Shown: positions 5,468-12,740 of the stretch, piece after piece
How the letters are laid out: each line of letters starts with the position of its first letter
Position numbering within the stretch: the first letter of the stretch is position 1
DNA from: JAJPXI01 sp045595705
GTDB lineage: Bacteria > Bacillota > Clostridia > Oscillospirales > Oscillospiraceae
Direction: 5' to 3'
Length of the DNA: 16,422 bases
Assembly (NCBI GenBank): GCA_045595705.1
Contig: JAZOBA010000115.1
Coordinates: forward strand, 1 to 16,422
The notes under the pieces: model-generated
Seen by the model: only the letters and a program-made list of their open reading frames with translations
The model's database searches: none
What the model was told of the DNA's origin: nothing
Translations under genes and position numbers: made by a program

Positions 5468-7054
5468 ATGATCCGACTGAACAATCTGACGCTCCCTCCC
5501 GAGGGGGACCCTGCACAACTGAAACACAAGGCCGCCAAGCTGCTGGGGGTTTCCCCCGACAGTTTTTCCGCCTTTTCCCTTGCCCGCCAGTCCATTGATG
5601 CCCGAAAGAAGTCCGACATCAAACTGGTGTACACCGTGGACCTGTCCCATCCGGCCGAGCACAAGCTGAAGCTGCCCAAGCAGGCTGCCCTGTTTACGCC
5701 CCAACCCTATGAATTCCCCGCCGTCCGGCGCAAAAGCACTGTGCGTCCCGTGGTGGTGGGTATGGGTCCGGCCGGTCTGTTCTGCGCCCTGCAGCTGGCC
5801 CGCTCCGGCATTCCCTGCCTGATTCTGGAGCGCGGACAGGACGTAGATGCACGTACCGCCGCTGTGGAAACCTTCTGGTCCGGCGGTTCCCTGGACCCCG
5901 AATCCAACGTACAGTTCGGTGAAGGAGGTGCCGGCACCTTCTCCGACGGCAAACTGACTACCGGCATCCATGACCCCCGGGTTTCCGCCGTACTGGACAT
6001 GCTGGCCGACGCCGGTGCGCCCGAGGATATCCGCTGGCAGCACAAGCCTCACATCGGCACCGACATTCTGCGTCAGGTGGTCAAAAACATCCGCTGCGAG
6101 CTGCTCTCTCTGGGCTGCGAAATACGATTCGGCCACTGCCTGACCGGTCTGACGGTGCGCTGCGGCGCGCTGGCCGGATTCACCGCCCGGGGACCGGAAG
6201 GCCCATACGAGCAACCTTGCGACACACTGATTCTTGCCCCCGGCCACTCGGCCCGGGACACCTTTGAAATGCTGCGCGACAGCGGCATCCCTATGGCACC
6301 CAAACCCTTCGCCATTGGCGTGCGCATTGAGCACGATCAGGCCATGATCTCCCAGACCCAGTACGGCGACGCGTGGACCAAACTGCCCGCCGCCGACTAC
6401 AAACTGGCCTGTCATCTGCCCGATGGGCGCTCGGCCTTCACCTTCTGCGTCTGCCCCGGCGGCCAGGTGGTGGCTGCCGCCTCGGAGCCCGGTCGACTGG
6501 TGACCAACGGCATGAGTCACCGTGCCCGGGACGGAAAAAATATTAACGGCGGTTTTCTGGTGGGCGTCAACCCTGCCGACTACGGCTGTACGGACACCTC
6601 CGACGACCCGCTGCTGGGTGTGGCCTTCCAGCGTCGGTGGGAGGAGGCCGCCTTCCGTCTGGGCGGCGGTGATTATCGGGCTCCGGCCCAGACTGTGGCG
6701 GAATTTCTGGGCGCAAACGCCCCCGCCAACGCGGTTTCAGCTACCTACCGGCCCGGTGTGCGTAACGCGCCGCTGGACGACTGTCTGCCCGCCTTCGTGT
6801 CCAACACGCTGCGCTCCGCCCTGCCTTTGCTGGGCCGTAAACTGAGGGGGTTCGACCACCCCGGCGCTCTGCTGACCGGCATCGAGACCCGCTCTTCCTC
6901 CCCGGTGCGCATTCTGCGCGGTGAGGATTACCAGTCGGTCGGTCTTCCCGGTCTGTACCCCTGCGGCGAAGGGGCCGGCTATGCCGGCGGCATTACCTCG
7001 GCCGCCGTGGACGGTCTGCGTGTGGCTGAAGCGATTGCAGTCAAACCCATATAA
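5468..7054 (+). CDS. FAD-dependent NAD(P)-linked oxidoreductase (COG2509-like)
   Basis: A 528-residue cytoplasmic flavoprotein. Residues 1-90 form a family-specific N-terminal domain with the RQSIDARKK stretch. A dinucleotide-binding motif follows (V-V-V-G98-M-G100-P-A-G103, acidic residue E121 ending the second strand). Further conserved stretches are QFGEGGAGTFSDGKLTTG, CPGGQVVAAASEPG, NGMSHRARDGKNINGG and a C-terminal second FAD-contact motif, YPCGEGAGYAGGITSAAVDG. This pattern is that of the uncharacterised FAD-dependent dehydrogenases of COG2509, widespread in Firmicutes and Bacteroidetes; the physiological substrate is unknown. The ATG at 5468 follows GGTGATGAT, a mediocre ribosome binding site, but gives the family-typical N-terminus. 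The gene is single, between strong terminators. Confidence 0.92.
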   Translation: MIRLNNLTLPPEGDPAQLKHKAAKLLGVSPDSFSAFSLARQSIDARKKSDIKLVYTVDLSHPAEHKLKLPKQAALFTPQPYEFPAVRRKSTVRPVVVGMGPAGLFCALQLARSGIPCLILERGQDVDARTAAVETFWSGGSLDPESNVQFGEGGAGTFSDGKLTTGIHDPRVSAVLDMLADAGAPEDIRWQHKPHIGTDILRQVVKNIRCELLSLGCEIRFGHCLTGLTVRCGALAGFTARGPEGPYEQPCDTLILAPGHSARDTFEMLRDSGIPMAPKPFAIGVRIEHDQAMISQTQYGDAWTKLPAADYKLACHLPDGRSAFTFCVCPGGQVVAAASEPGRLVTNGMSHRARDGKNINGGFLVGVNPADYGCTDTSDDPLLGVAFQRRWEEAAFRLGGGDYRAPAQTVAEFLGANAPANAVSATYRPGVRNAPLDDCLPAFVSNTLRSALPLLGRKLRGFDHPGALLTGIETRSSSPVRILRGEDYQSVGLPGLYPCGEGAGYAGGITSAAVDGLRVAEAIAVKPI

Positions 7055-7059
7055 AACGC

Positions 7060-7095
7060 ACCGGGTGCACCCCTGTTGGGATGCACCCGGTTTTT
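7060..7095 (+). terminator. Terminator of the oxidoreductase gene
   Basis: Stem ACCGGGTGCA / TGCACCCGGT (7060-7069 and 7082-7091), extended inward by CCC/GGG past one mismatch, followed by TTTTT. It begins right after the stop codon. Confidence 0.92.
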
Positions 7096-7099
7096 GCAG

Positions 7100-7133
7100 A
7101 AAACCGCCGTCCCGAATCATCGGGACGGCGGTT
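7100..7133 (-). terminator. corA terminator
   Basis: A perfect 13-bp stem AACCGCCGTCCCG / CGGGACGGCGGTT (7102-7114 and 7121-7133) with a 6-nt loop. On the minus strand it continues as TTTTCTGC. It lies 4 bp past the corA stop, back to back with the oxidoreductase terminator. Confidence 0.88.
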
Positions 7134-7137
7134 CGCG

Positions 7138-8064
7138 TTAAAACAGATCCTTTTTCTTCAGAATGTAACCCACCACGAGGATGAGCACCACCGCAATGAC
7201 GATGGGCACCCAGAAAAACTGATCCCAGGGAAGCCCGGCCACGTTCATGCCGTAGAAGCTGAAGATAATATTGGGAATGGTCAGAAGAATGGTGATGGAA
7301 GTAAGCACCTTCATGATGACGTTCAGGTTGTTGGAAATCACGCTGGCAAAGGCGTCCATCATACGGGAGATGATGGAGGAGTAGATGTTTGCCATCTCAA
7401 TGGCCTGACGCACCTCGATCAGCACGTCCTCCAGCAGGTCCTGATCCTCTTCGTACAGGGTCACGATGCGGCCGCGCAGAATTTTTTCCAGCGTGACCTC
7501 GTTGGCCTTCAGGGAGGTGTTAAAGTAAACCAGAGACTTTTCCAGATCCATCAACTGGAGCAGTTCCTTGTTTCTCTGGCTCTTGTGAAGCTGACGCTCC
7601 ATGTGGTTGTAGATCTTATCGATCTGCTTCAGATACTGCAGGTAGCGCTTGGCCACACGCAGCAGAATGTGCAGGATGAAACTGGTCTTTTTGTGGGTAT
7701 GCACCCCACGGACCAGACCGTCCTCGAAATCACGGATGACCGAGGATTCCCGCAGGGACACGGTGATGATGTTGTTCTCGGTGACAATGATACCCAGAGG
7801 CGCAGTGGAGTACACCACGGCGGTATCAGACTTTTCAATGACAGGCGTGTCGATGATGATCAGGGTCTGTCCCTCTTCCACATCGATACGGGAGGTCTCT
7901 TCTTCGTCCAGTGCGGCCCGCAGAAAATCGGGTTCCACATGCAGCAGATCGGTCACGACCTGCAGTTCCTCTTCATTGGGGTGGGTCAGGTTGATCCAGC
8001 ACCCTTCCTCCAGGCAGTCCAGCGCGGTCATACGGCCGCTGATGGTCTTGTTGATGGTCAGCAT
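7138..8064 (-). CDS. corA: CorA family magnesium transporter
   Basis: A 308-residue protein of the CorA metal ion transporter family, which forms pentameric channels for Mg2+ and sometimes Co2+ or Ni2+. It has a soluble cytoplasmic N-terminal domain (residues 1 to about 245, rich in acidic and long helical segments). Two C-terminal membrane helices follow (about 251-270 and 284-302), separated by the selectivity motif FYGMNVAGLP with GMN at 272-274. The basic tail ILKKKDLF ends the protein as in homologues. The ATG at 8064 gives the family-like start MLTINKTISG, but the ribosome binding site is poor: the nearest purine run, GGAAAGG, is about 14 nt away. This makes control by the leader plausible. 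It is a single gene with its own promoter about 160 bp upstream and its own terminator. Confidence 0.94.
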   Translation of the reverse strand: MLTINKTISGRMTALDCLEEGCWINLTHPNEEELQVVTDLLHVEPDFLRAALDEEETSRIDVEEGQTLIIIDTPVIEKSDTAVVYSTAPLGIIVTENNIITVSLRESSVIRDFEDGLVRGVHTHKKTSFILHILLRVAKRYLQYLKQIDKIYNHMERQLHKSQRNKELLQLMDLEKSLVYFNTSLKANEVTLEKILRGRIVTLYEEDQDLLEDVLIEVRQAIEMANIYSSIISRMMDAFASVISNNLNVIMKVLTSITILLTIPNIIFSFYGMNVAGLPWDQFFWVPIVIAVVLILVVGYILKKKDLF

Positions 8065-8217
8065 GGTTGATCACAGCCTTTCCGACAGCGCGAAAAGCGG
8101 TGAGCAGCAATTCACCGGCAAACGCGCCGCTTATTTTGTTGGTTCAAACTTCGACTATACGGGTCAGCAGTCACGGCGCGTCTCATCTCCTCACATAATA
8201 AATTAAGATGTGCCTAA
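8065..8217 (-). promoter_or_regulatory. Structured corA 5' leader, candidate cis-regulatory RNA
   Basis: The predicted transcript leader of about 150 nt between the corA promoter and its start codon. It can form a perfect 8-bp long-range stem (8174-8181 with 8122-8129, CGGCGCGT / ACGCGCCG on the plus strand). Inside it lies a small GACT / AGTC stem. A second hairpin, CGGTGA / TCACCG (8098-8103 and 8112-8117), sits nearer the start codon. It does not clearly match the M-box Mg2+ riboswitch or another riboswitch I know. A 24-codon open frame (8112-8186) lies within it. Confidence 0.5.
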
Positions 8218-8224
8218 CAGATGT

Positions 8225-8253
8225 ATTATATTCCAAGAATCCCGGAATTGCAA
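8225..8253 (-). promoter_or_regulatory. corA promoter
   Basis: Minus strand: -35 TTGCAA (8248-8253), 17-bp spacer, perfect -10 TATAAT (8225-8230). It begins just past the ftsZ terminator, so corA is independent of the dcw cluster. Confidence 0.88.
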
Positions 8254-8260
8254 GAACAAG

Positions 8261-8291
8261 AAAAAAAGGACGGCGGAAGTTTCCGCCGTCC
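8261..8291 (-). terminator. ftsZ terminator, end of the dcw cluster
   Basis: An 11-bp stem GGACGGCGGAA / TTCCGCCGTCC (8268-8278 and 8281-8291); the two innermost pairs must open to form the loop. On the minus strand it is followed by a run of seven T and a further T-rich tail. It lies 12 bp past the ftsZ stop. Confidence 0.92.
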
Positions 8292-8303
8292 CATTCGCTC
8301 CAA

Positions 8304-9410
8304 TTACTTGCTGCGGGAGTTAAAAATCTTGAAAATGTCTTCGAAAGCCTTGTCCTCTTCCTCGGCGGGCGTAGCGGTCTTCTCTGTCTCTTCCGCCACG
8401 GGCTCGGTCACCACGGGGGCGGCGGGCGCGGCAATCACGGGGGTGCCGTCAGCCTTCTCGTCAAAGCCGGTGGCAATGACGGTGACCTTCAGCTCATCTT
8501 CCATCTCCTCGTCAAAGGCGGCACCGAAGATGAACAGAGCGTCGGGATGGGCGGCTTCCTTGACCATGTTGGTGGCAGCCTCGACCTCTTCCAGACCGAT
8601 GTCCATAGAGCCGGTGATGTTGACCAGAACGCCCTTGGCGCCCTTGATGGAGGTCTCCAGCAGGGGGCTGGAAATGGCCATCTTGGCAGCCTCTTCGGCC
8701 TTGTTCTTGCCGGCGGCACGGCCCACACCCATGTGAGCCATACCGGCGTTCTTCATGACAGCAGTCACGTCGGCAAAGTCCAGGTTGATGAAACCGGTGT
8801 TCTTGATCAGGTCGGAGATGGACTGCACAGCCTGACGCAGAACGTCGTCAGCAATCTCAAAGGCGTTGGCAAAGGTGATCTTCTGATCGGTGGCGTACTT
8901 CAGACGGTCGTTGGGAATGATGACCAGACTGTCCACGCGCTGACGCAGATCGTCAATACCGGCCTCGGCCTGCTTCATTCGGCGGGCGCCCTCGAAGGAG
9001 AAGGGCTTGGTGACCACACCTACGGTGAGCACGCCCATTTCCTTGGCGATGTCAGCCACGATGGGAGCCGCACCGGTTCCGGTGCCGCCGCCCATACCGG
9101 CGGTAATAAAGACCATATCGGTGTTCTCCAGCATCTTGGAGATGACGGTACGGCTTTCCTCGGCAGACTTGCGGCCCACTTCGGGATCGGAACCGGCACC
9201 CTTGCCGCAGGTCAGCTTTTCGCCGATCTGCACCTTGTAGGTTGCACTGGAAACATCCAAAAACTGCTTATCGGTGTTGACTGCAATAAAGTCCACACCC
9301 TTCATACCGGTTTTCACCATCCGGTTGACCACGTTATTACCGCCGCCACCGACACCGATAACCTTGATGACATCATCATTGTTGGGGCCCATATCCAGAC
9401 CGAAAGCCAT
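8304..9410 (-). CDS. ftsZ: Cell division protein FtsZ
   Basis: A 368-residue tubulin-like GTPase that polymerises into the division ring at mid-cell. The GTP-binding tubulin signature GGGTGTG is at 107-113, the N-terminal glycine loop VGGGGNN at 20-26, and the T7 catalytic loop NLDFADV at 209-215 with D211 and D214. After the globular core (to about 316) comes a Pro/Ala/Glu-rich linker (about 320-352) and the tail DKAFEDIFKIFNSRSK. That tail lacks the proline of the usual IPxFL-type peptide that binds FtsA or SepF. The ATG at 9410 is chosen over the upstream in-frame codon at 9446 because AGGAGGAAG precedes it and MAFGLDMG fits the family. It is last in the dcw cluster and has its own promoter, so it can be made in excess of the upstream genes. 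Confidence 0.98.
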   Translation of the reverse strand: MAFGLDMGPNNDDVIKVIGVGGGGNNVVNRMVKTGMKGVDFIAVNTDKQFLDVSSATYKVQIGEKLTCGKGAGSDPEVGRKSAEESRTVISKMLENTDMVFITAGMGGGTGTGAAPIVADIAKEMGVLTVGVVTKPFSFEGARRMKQAEAGIDDLRQRVDSLVIIPNDRLKYATDQKITFANAFEIADDVLRQAVQSISDLIKNTGFINLDFADVTAVMKNAGMAHMGVGRAAGKNKAEEAAKMAISSPLLETSIKGAKGVLVNITGSMDIGLEEVEAATNMVKEAAHPDALFIFGAAFDEEMEDELKVTVIATGFDEKADGTPVIAAPAAPVVTEPVAEETEKTATPAEEEDKAFEDIFKIFNSRSK

Positions 9411-9490
9411 AGTTCTTCCTCCTATGCATCTTATGTAAAAAAACAAGTTATTGTGTACGAAATGGGCACACTACGCCTATATTTAGTATC

Positions 9491-9519
9491 ATTGTACTCT
9501 GCTTTTTTAAGCAGGTCAA
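9491..9519 (-). promoter_or_regulatory. ftsZ promoter with palindrome in the spacer
   Basis: Minus strand: -35 TTGACC (9514-9519), 17-bp spacer, -10 TACAAT (9491-9496). A perfect 6-4-6 inverted repeat, CTGCTT / AAGCAG (9499-9504 and 9509-9514), fills the spacer and touches the -35. The predicted leader is about 75 nt. There is no terminator after ftsQ, so read-through from the cluster should add to this promoter. Confidence 0.85.
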
Positions 9520-9538
9520 GAAAAAATGTAAAAAGTTT

Positions 9539-10312
9539 TCAGGATGGCAAATTATCCGGGATAAAACTGGGATTCTTGCGGGTCAGATCGATGGTTCCCG
9601 AGCGACCTGCCACTTTGGGATGCTCGGCTACCACCTGCAGAGTGTGGATCAGCCGATGAAAATCGTCACTGTATGCCGGCATGCGCACCGTGTAGTGATC
9701 CTGATAAAGCATGTGGATTTCGGTTACAGACGACAGATCCACGCTGTTAACATTGGCAAACATTTCCCGCTCTTCCAAGGCGGCAAGGATGGCCTTCAGA
9801 GAACCCAGCTTGGTTGTCTCCTCCACCGCTACAGCCACCCGGTCACCGGCAGACGGTTTCAGCGCCGTCAGACCGGTGATTTTCATGAAGGGTTCGGCGA
9901 TGTCCGCATCTCCCTGTTCCAGCAATTTGGCGCTGCTGTCCAGAATCCACCAGGAATCCTCTTCCCCCCGCAGCGCGGCCACAGGAATACATTCATTCAC
10001 CGCGATCGCAAGGCCGTTGGGCAGATTGCGGCGGATATTCACCTCTTTGATATAGGGCAGCGCCCCCAGAATTTTTCGCCCGGTGGGTATCTTGCGAATC
10101 AGAAACAGATTATCCTCCATCTCCACGCCGGAGACATCAATGATCTGCTGCTCGGTGTAGGTAGTGCTGCCTGTAACCGTGATTTTCTCCACCCGGAAAA
10201 AGACAATGCATCCACCCACAAGGGCCGCCAGAATCAGCAAAACGGACAGCAGCTTATAGAGGACACCGGAGCGTCCCCTTCTGCGGCTGTATTTGCTGCC
10301 TCTTGCTGCCAT
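9539..10312 (-). CDS. ftsQ: Cell division protein FtsQ/DivIB
   Basis: A 257-residue bitopic membrane protein of the divisome core. It bridges early cytoplasmic ring proteins and septal wall synthesis by binding FtsB/DivIC and FtsL. A basic cytoplasmic N-terminus (KYSRRRGRSG) precedes one TM helix (about 17-38), a POTRA domain starting at VEKITVTGSTTYTEQQI (about 41-110) and the FtsQ beta-domain with the WWILDSSAKLL stretch (about 121-131). The C-terminal tail ends shortly after RKNPSFIPDNLPS. The start is supported by GAGGA nine bases upstream. It lies 21 bp after murA and 128 bp before ftsZ. No ftsA lies between ftsQ and ftsZ. Confidence 0.94.
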   Translation of the reverse strand: MAARGSKYSRRRGRSGVLYKLLSVLLILAALVGGCIVFFRVEKITVTGSTTYTEQQIIDVSGVEMEDNLFLIRKIPTGRKILGALPYIKEVNIRRNLPNGLAIAVNECIPVAALRGEEDSWWILDSSAKLLEQGDADIAEPFMKITGLTALKPSAGDRVAVAVEETTKLGSLKAILAALEEREMFANVNSVDLSSVTEIHMLYQDHYTVRMPAYSDDFHRLIHTLQVVAEHPKVAGRSGTIDLTRKNPSFIPDNLPS

Positions 10313-10333
10313 ATCGTCGGTTCCTCGTCTTCC

Positions 10334-11584
10334 TTAAATTCGTACAACCCGCGCCCCAAGAGCGCAAAGGTCCTGTTCCAGTCGTTCATATCCGCGGTCC
10401 ATGTGGTGCAGCCCCGTCAGAACCGTCTCTCCCTCGGCTCCCAAGGCTGCCACGGCCAGGGCCGCACCGCCCCGCAGATCGGTGGCCTGCACACAACTTC
10501 CGTGCAGACGATCAACTCCTGTGACCACCGCCACACGGCCTTCCACCCGGATGTTGGCACCCATGCGGACCAGTTCGTCCACATGGCGGTACCGGCTTTC
10601 AAACATATGCTCAACAAAGATCGTACTCCCCCGGGCGGTGGCCAGCGCCGCCATGACCGGGGCCTGGGCATCGGTGGGAAAGCCGGGATAGGGCGCCGTA
10701 TGAATGGGCCGCACCGCCTTCAGCGGTTTACCGCAGGTCAGGTGCACCCCGCCACTGTCACTGCACACATGGCATCCCGCCTGACACAAAACGGCCGTCA
10801 CGGTGGACAGATGGCGCCAGTCCACCCCGCGCACTGTCACATTTCCTCCGGCAGCCGCGGCCGCAGACAGATAAGTGGCCGCCACAATGCGGTCGCCCAT
10901 GACGGTATGCTCTCCGCCGTGAAAGGGGCGTTTCCCTTCAATTACGATCACCGAGGAGCCGGCGCCCCGCACCCGACCGCCCACCGCGTTCAGAAACCTC
11001 TGCAGGTCGGCGATCTCGGGCTCTCGGGCGGCATTGAGAATGACCGTGGTACCTTCCGCTCCGCAGGCGGCCAGCATGATATTTTCGGTGGCTCCCACAC
11101 TGGGCAGAGCCAGATTGATTTCGGTTCCGGTCAGACACCCGGCGCTGCAGTACAGGCCGTCGGGGCCGCACTCCACCCGGGCGCCCAATTCACCCATGGC
11201 TGCCAGATGCAAATCGATGGGCCGGGGTCCCAGTTCGCAGCCGCCGGGCAGGTTCAGCCGGGCGCAGCCGGTGCGGGCCAGAACAGCCCCCAAAAAGATG
11301 ACCGAGGAGCGCATCTCCCGCATCAGTTTGTCAGGCACCTTGCACTCCGTCAGTTGGGATGCGTCCACCGCAACCGTGTCACCCTGCCGGACAGTTTTGC
11401 AGCCCAGGTGCTCCAGAATGGCCAGTGAGGCACGCACGTCGGACAGATCGGGACAGTTGCGGATGACGCTGACACCCGGCACCAGCACGGTTGCTGCCAG
11501 AATCGGCAGTACGCTGTTTTTCGCCCCGTGTATGTATACTTCACCGGACAGACGGTGGCCGCCGGTGATGTGCAATTGGCCCAT
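10334..11584 (-). CDS. murA: UDP-N-acetylglucosamine 1-carboxyvinyltransferase
   Basis: A 416-residue cytoplasmic enzyme that transfers enolpyruvate from PEP to UDP-GlcNAc, the first committed step of peptidoglycan synthesis. The EPSP-synthase-like fold motifs are present: K22-N23 in GAKNSVLP, the active-site loop NLPGGC-E-LGPRPIDLH with the fosfomycin-reactive Cys116, and late stretches GFPTDAQAP and RHVDELVRMGA. Having Cys rather than Asp in the loop means fosfomycin sensitivity is possible on sequence grounds. The ATG at 11584 (MGQLHITGG) is chosen over 11602: GGAGGGAAG stands correctly before 11584, and nothing precedes 11602. That ribosome binding site lies inside an inverted repeat with the end of the murG intergenic region. 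Low-GC Gram-positives often have two murA genes; whether this is the only copy cannot be seen here. Confidence 0.97.
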   Translation of the reverse strand: MGQLHITGGHRLSGEVYIHGAKNSVLPILAATVLVPGVSVIRNCPDLSDVRASLAILEHLGCKTVRQGDTVAVDASQLTECKVPDKLMREMRSSVIFLGAVLARTGCARLNLPGGCELGPRPIDLHLAAMGELGARVECGPDGLYCSAGCLTGTEINLALPSVGATENIMLAACGAEGTTVILNAAREPEIADLQRFLNAVGGRVRGAGSSVIVIEGKRPFHGGEHTVMGDRIVAATYLSAAAAAGGNVTVRGVDWRHLSTVTAVLCQAGCHVCSDSGGVHLTCGKPLKAVRPIHTAPYPGFPTDAQAPVMAALATARGSTIFVEHMFESRYRHVDELVRMGANIRVEGRVAVVTGVDRLHGSCVQATDLRGGAALAVAALGAEGETVLTGLHHMDRGYERLEQDLCALGARVVRI

Positions 11585-11588
11585 GGAC

Positions 11589-11630
11589 TTCCCTCCGTTC
11601 ATGATCTTGCACCATGCTATGCGGAGGGAA
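11589..11630 (-). promoter_or_regulatory. Inverted repeat masking the murA ribosome binding site
   Basis: A perfect 9-bp inverted repeat, TTCCCTCCG / CGGAGGGAA (11589-11597 and 11622-11630), with a 24-nt loop. In the minus-strand mRNA the 3' arm contains the whole murA Shine-Dalgarno GGAGGG, and the 5' arm starts only 9 nt after the murG stop codon, within the footprint of a terminating ribosome. Confidence 0.75.
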
Positions 11631-11639
11631 TTTCTGATG

Positions 11640-12740
11640 TTACTTCAGCAAACCGGTCAGCACCTGATAGATCTGCTCGGCGGCATCGGTGATGGACTGA
11701 CCTGTGAGCGCACGCACCATCTCATCCCGCTTGATGGGATCGGTCAGAATGGCCGAGGCTGTTTCATACAGCTGCGCGCCGGAGCACTGACTCTCGGGCA
11801 GCAGGATGGCGCCGCCGTGCCCGGAGAGCACCTTGGCGTTCTTGGTCTGATGGTCTGCCGTCACGTTGGGAGACGGCACCAGAATGGCCGGCTTGGCGAT
11901 GGCGGCCAGTTCGGCAACGGTGGATGCACCGGCACGGCAGATGACCAGATCGGCGGCGGCACACACCAGCGGCATATCGTAGATATATGGGCGCAGGTCC
12001 AGCATGGGACTTTCGGGGCAGTCAGCCTTCATGGCGTCATAGTTGCGCCCGGCGCCGTGGATGTGATGGAACGGAAAACCGTTTTCCTGTTCCAGTTTGA
12101 AAAATTCGGTCATGTAGCCATTCATGACCTCGGCGCCCAGACTGCCAAAGAAGGACAGCAGCAGAGGTTTGTCATCGGTCAGCCCCAACTGCGCGCGGGC
12201 CTCCTGACGGGTGTAGCGGAAAAAGTCGCCCCGCACCGGTGTGCCGGTAACGACCACCTTTTCGGGGTTATCATAGTGGGCACGGGAGTCCTCAAAGCCA
12301 ACCATAACAACGTCCACGACCTTGGACAGAGTTTTGGTAGTCAGGCCGGGAACGGCATTGGACTCGTGGACAGCGGTGGGGATGCCCCGTTTGGCGGCCG
12401 CTTTGACCACCGGGAAGGAGGCATAGCCGCCGGTACCCACCACCAAGTCGGGCTTGAAGTCGTCCAGAATGGCATTGGCCTGCTTTTTGGAACGGTTCAG
12501 GTTGAGCAGCGTGCCAACATTGTGCTTGATGGCCGCGGGAGACAGGGAGCGGTAAAAGCTGGAGATGGTGACTGTTTTCAGTTCAAACCCCTCCTGAGGG
12601 ACCAGTCGGGTCTCCATGCCGCCGTCGGCACCCACAAAAAGCACCTTGCAGCCGGGATGGCGCTGCTGAAACAGCCGGGCAAGCGCCACGGCAGGGTTAA
12701 TATGACCGGCGGTACCGCCGCAGGTAAAGAGGATGTTCAT
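11640..12740 (-). CDS. murG: UDP-GlcNAc:undecaprenyl-PP-MurNAc-pentapeptide GlcNAc transferase
   Basis: A 366-residue GT-B glycosyltransferase acting on the inner face of the membrane. It adds GlcNAc to lipid I to make lipid II. Motifs in order: lipid-side glycine loop GGTAGHINPA (8-17), GTGGYAS (102-108), HESNAVPG (125-132), FGSLGAE (198-204, where most homologues read GGSLGA), and the UDP-GlcNAc site RAGASTVAEL (269-278) with DHQTKNA (296-302). The open frame extends 61 codons further upstream to 12923, but that extension covers the hairpin array and has no MurG-like sequence. The start MNILFTCGG at 12740 has a strong GGGAGGT site. It lies 55 bp before murA. Confidence 0.97.
   Translation of the reverse strand: MNILFTCGGTAGHINPAVALARLFQQRHPGCKVLFVGADGGMETRLVPQEGFELKTVTISSFYRSLSPAAIKHNVGTLLNLNRSKKQANAILDDFKPDLVVGTGGYASFPVVKAAAKRGIPTAVHESNAVPGLTTKTLSKVVDVVMVGFEDSRAHYDNPEKVVVTGTPVRGDFFRYTRQEARAQLGLTDDKPLLLSFFGSLGAEVMNGYMTEFFKLEQENGFPFHHIHGAGRNYDAMKADCPESPMLDLRPYIYDMPLVCAAADLVICRAGASTVAELAAIAKPAILVPSPNVTADHQTKNAKVLSGHGGAILLPESQCSGAQLYETASAILTDPIKRDEMVRALTGQSITDAAEQIYQVLTGLLK

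Noticed and set aside
8065..8217. M-box magnesium riboswitch in the corA leader
   Set aside because: Some short strings look alike (GTGAGG, CTGCTG), but the conserved core order and pairing of the M-box are not found. Only a covariance-model search could settle it.
9411..9446. Upstream in-frame start for FtsZ
   Set aside because: AGGAGGAAG precedes the ATG at 9410, and the extra residues come from the leader.
9499..9514. The palindrome as a terminator for ftsQ
   Set aside because: The stem is only 6 bp and is AT-rich, with no T run after it on the minus strand. Its position inside the promoter spacer explains it better.
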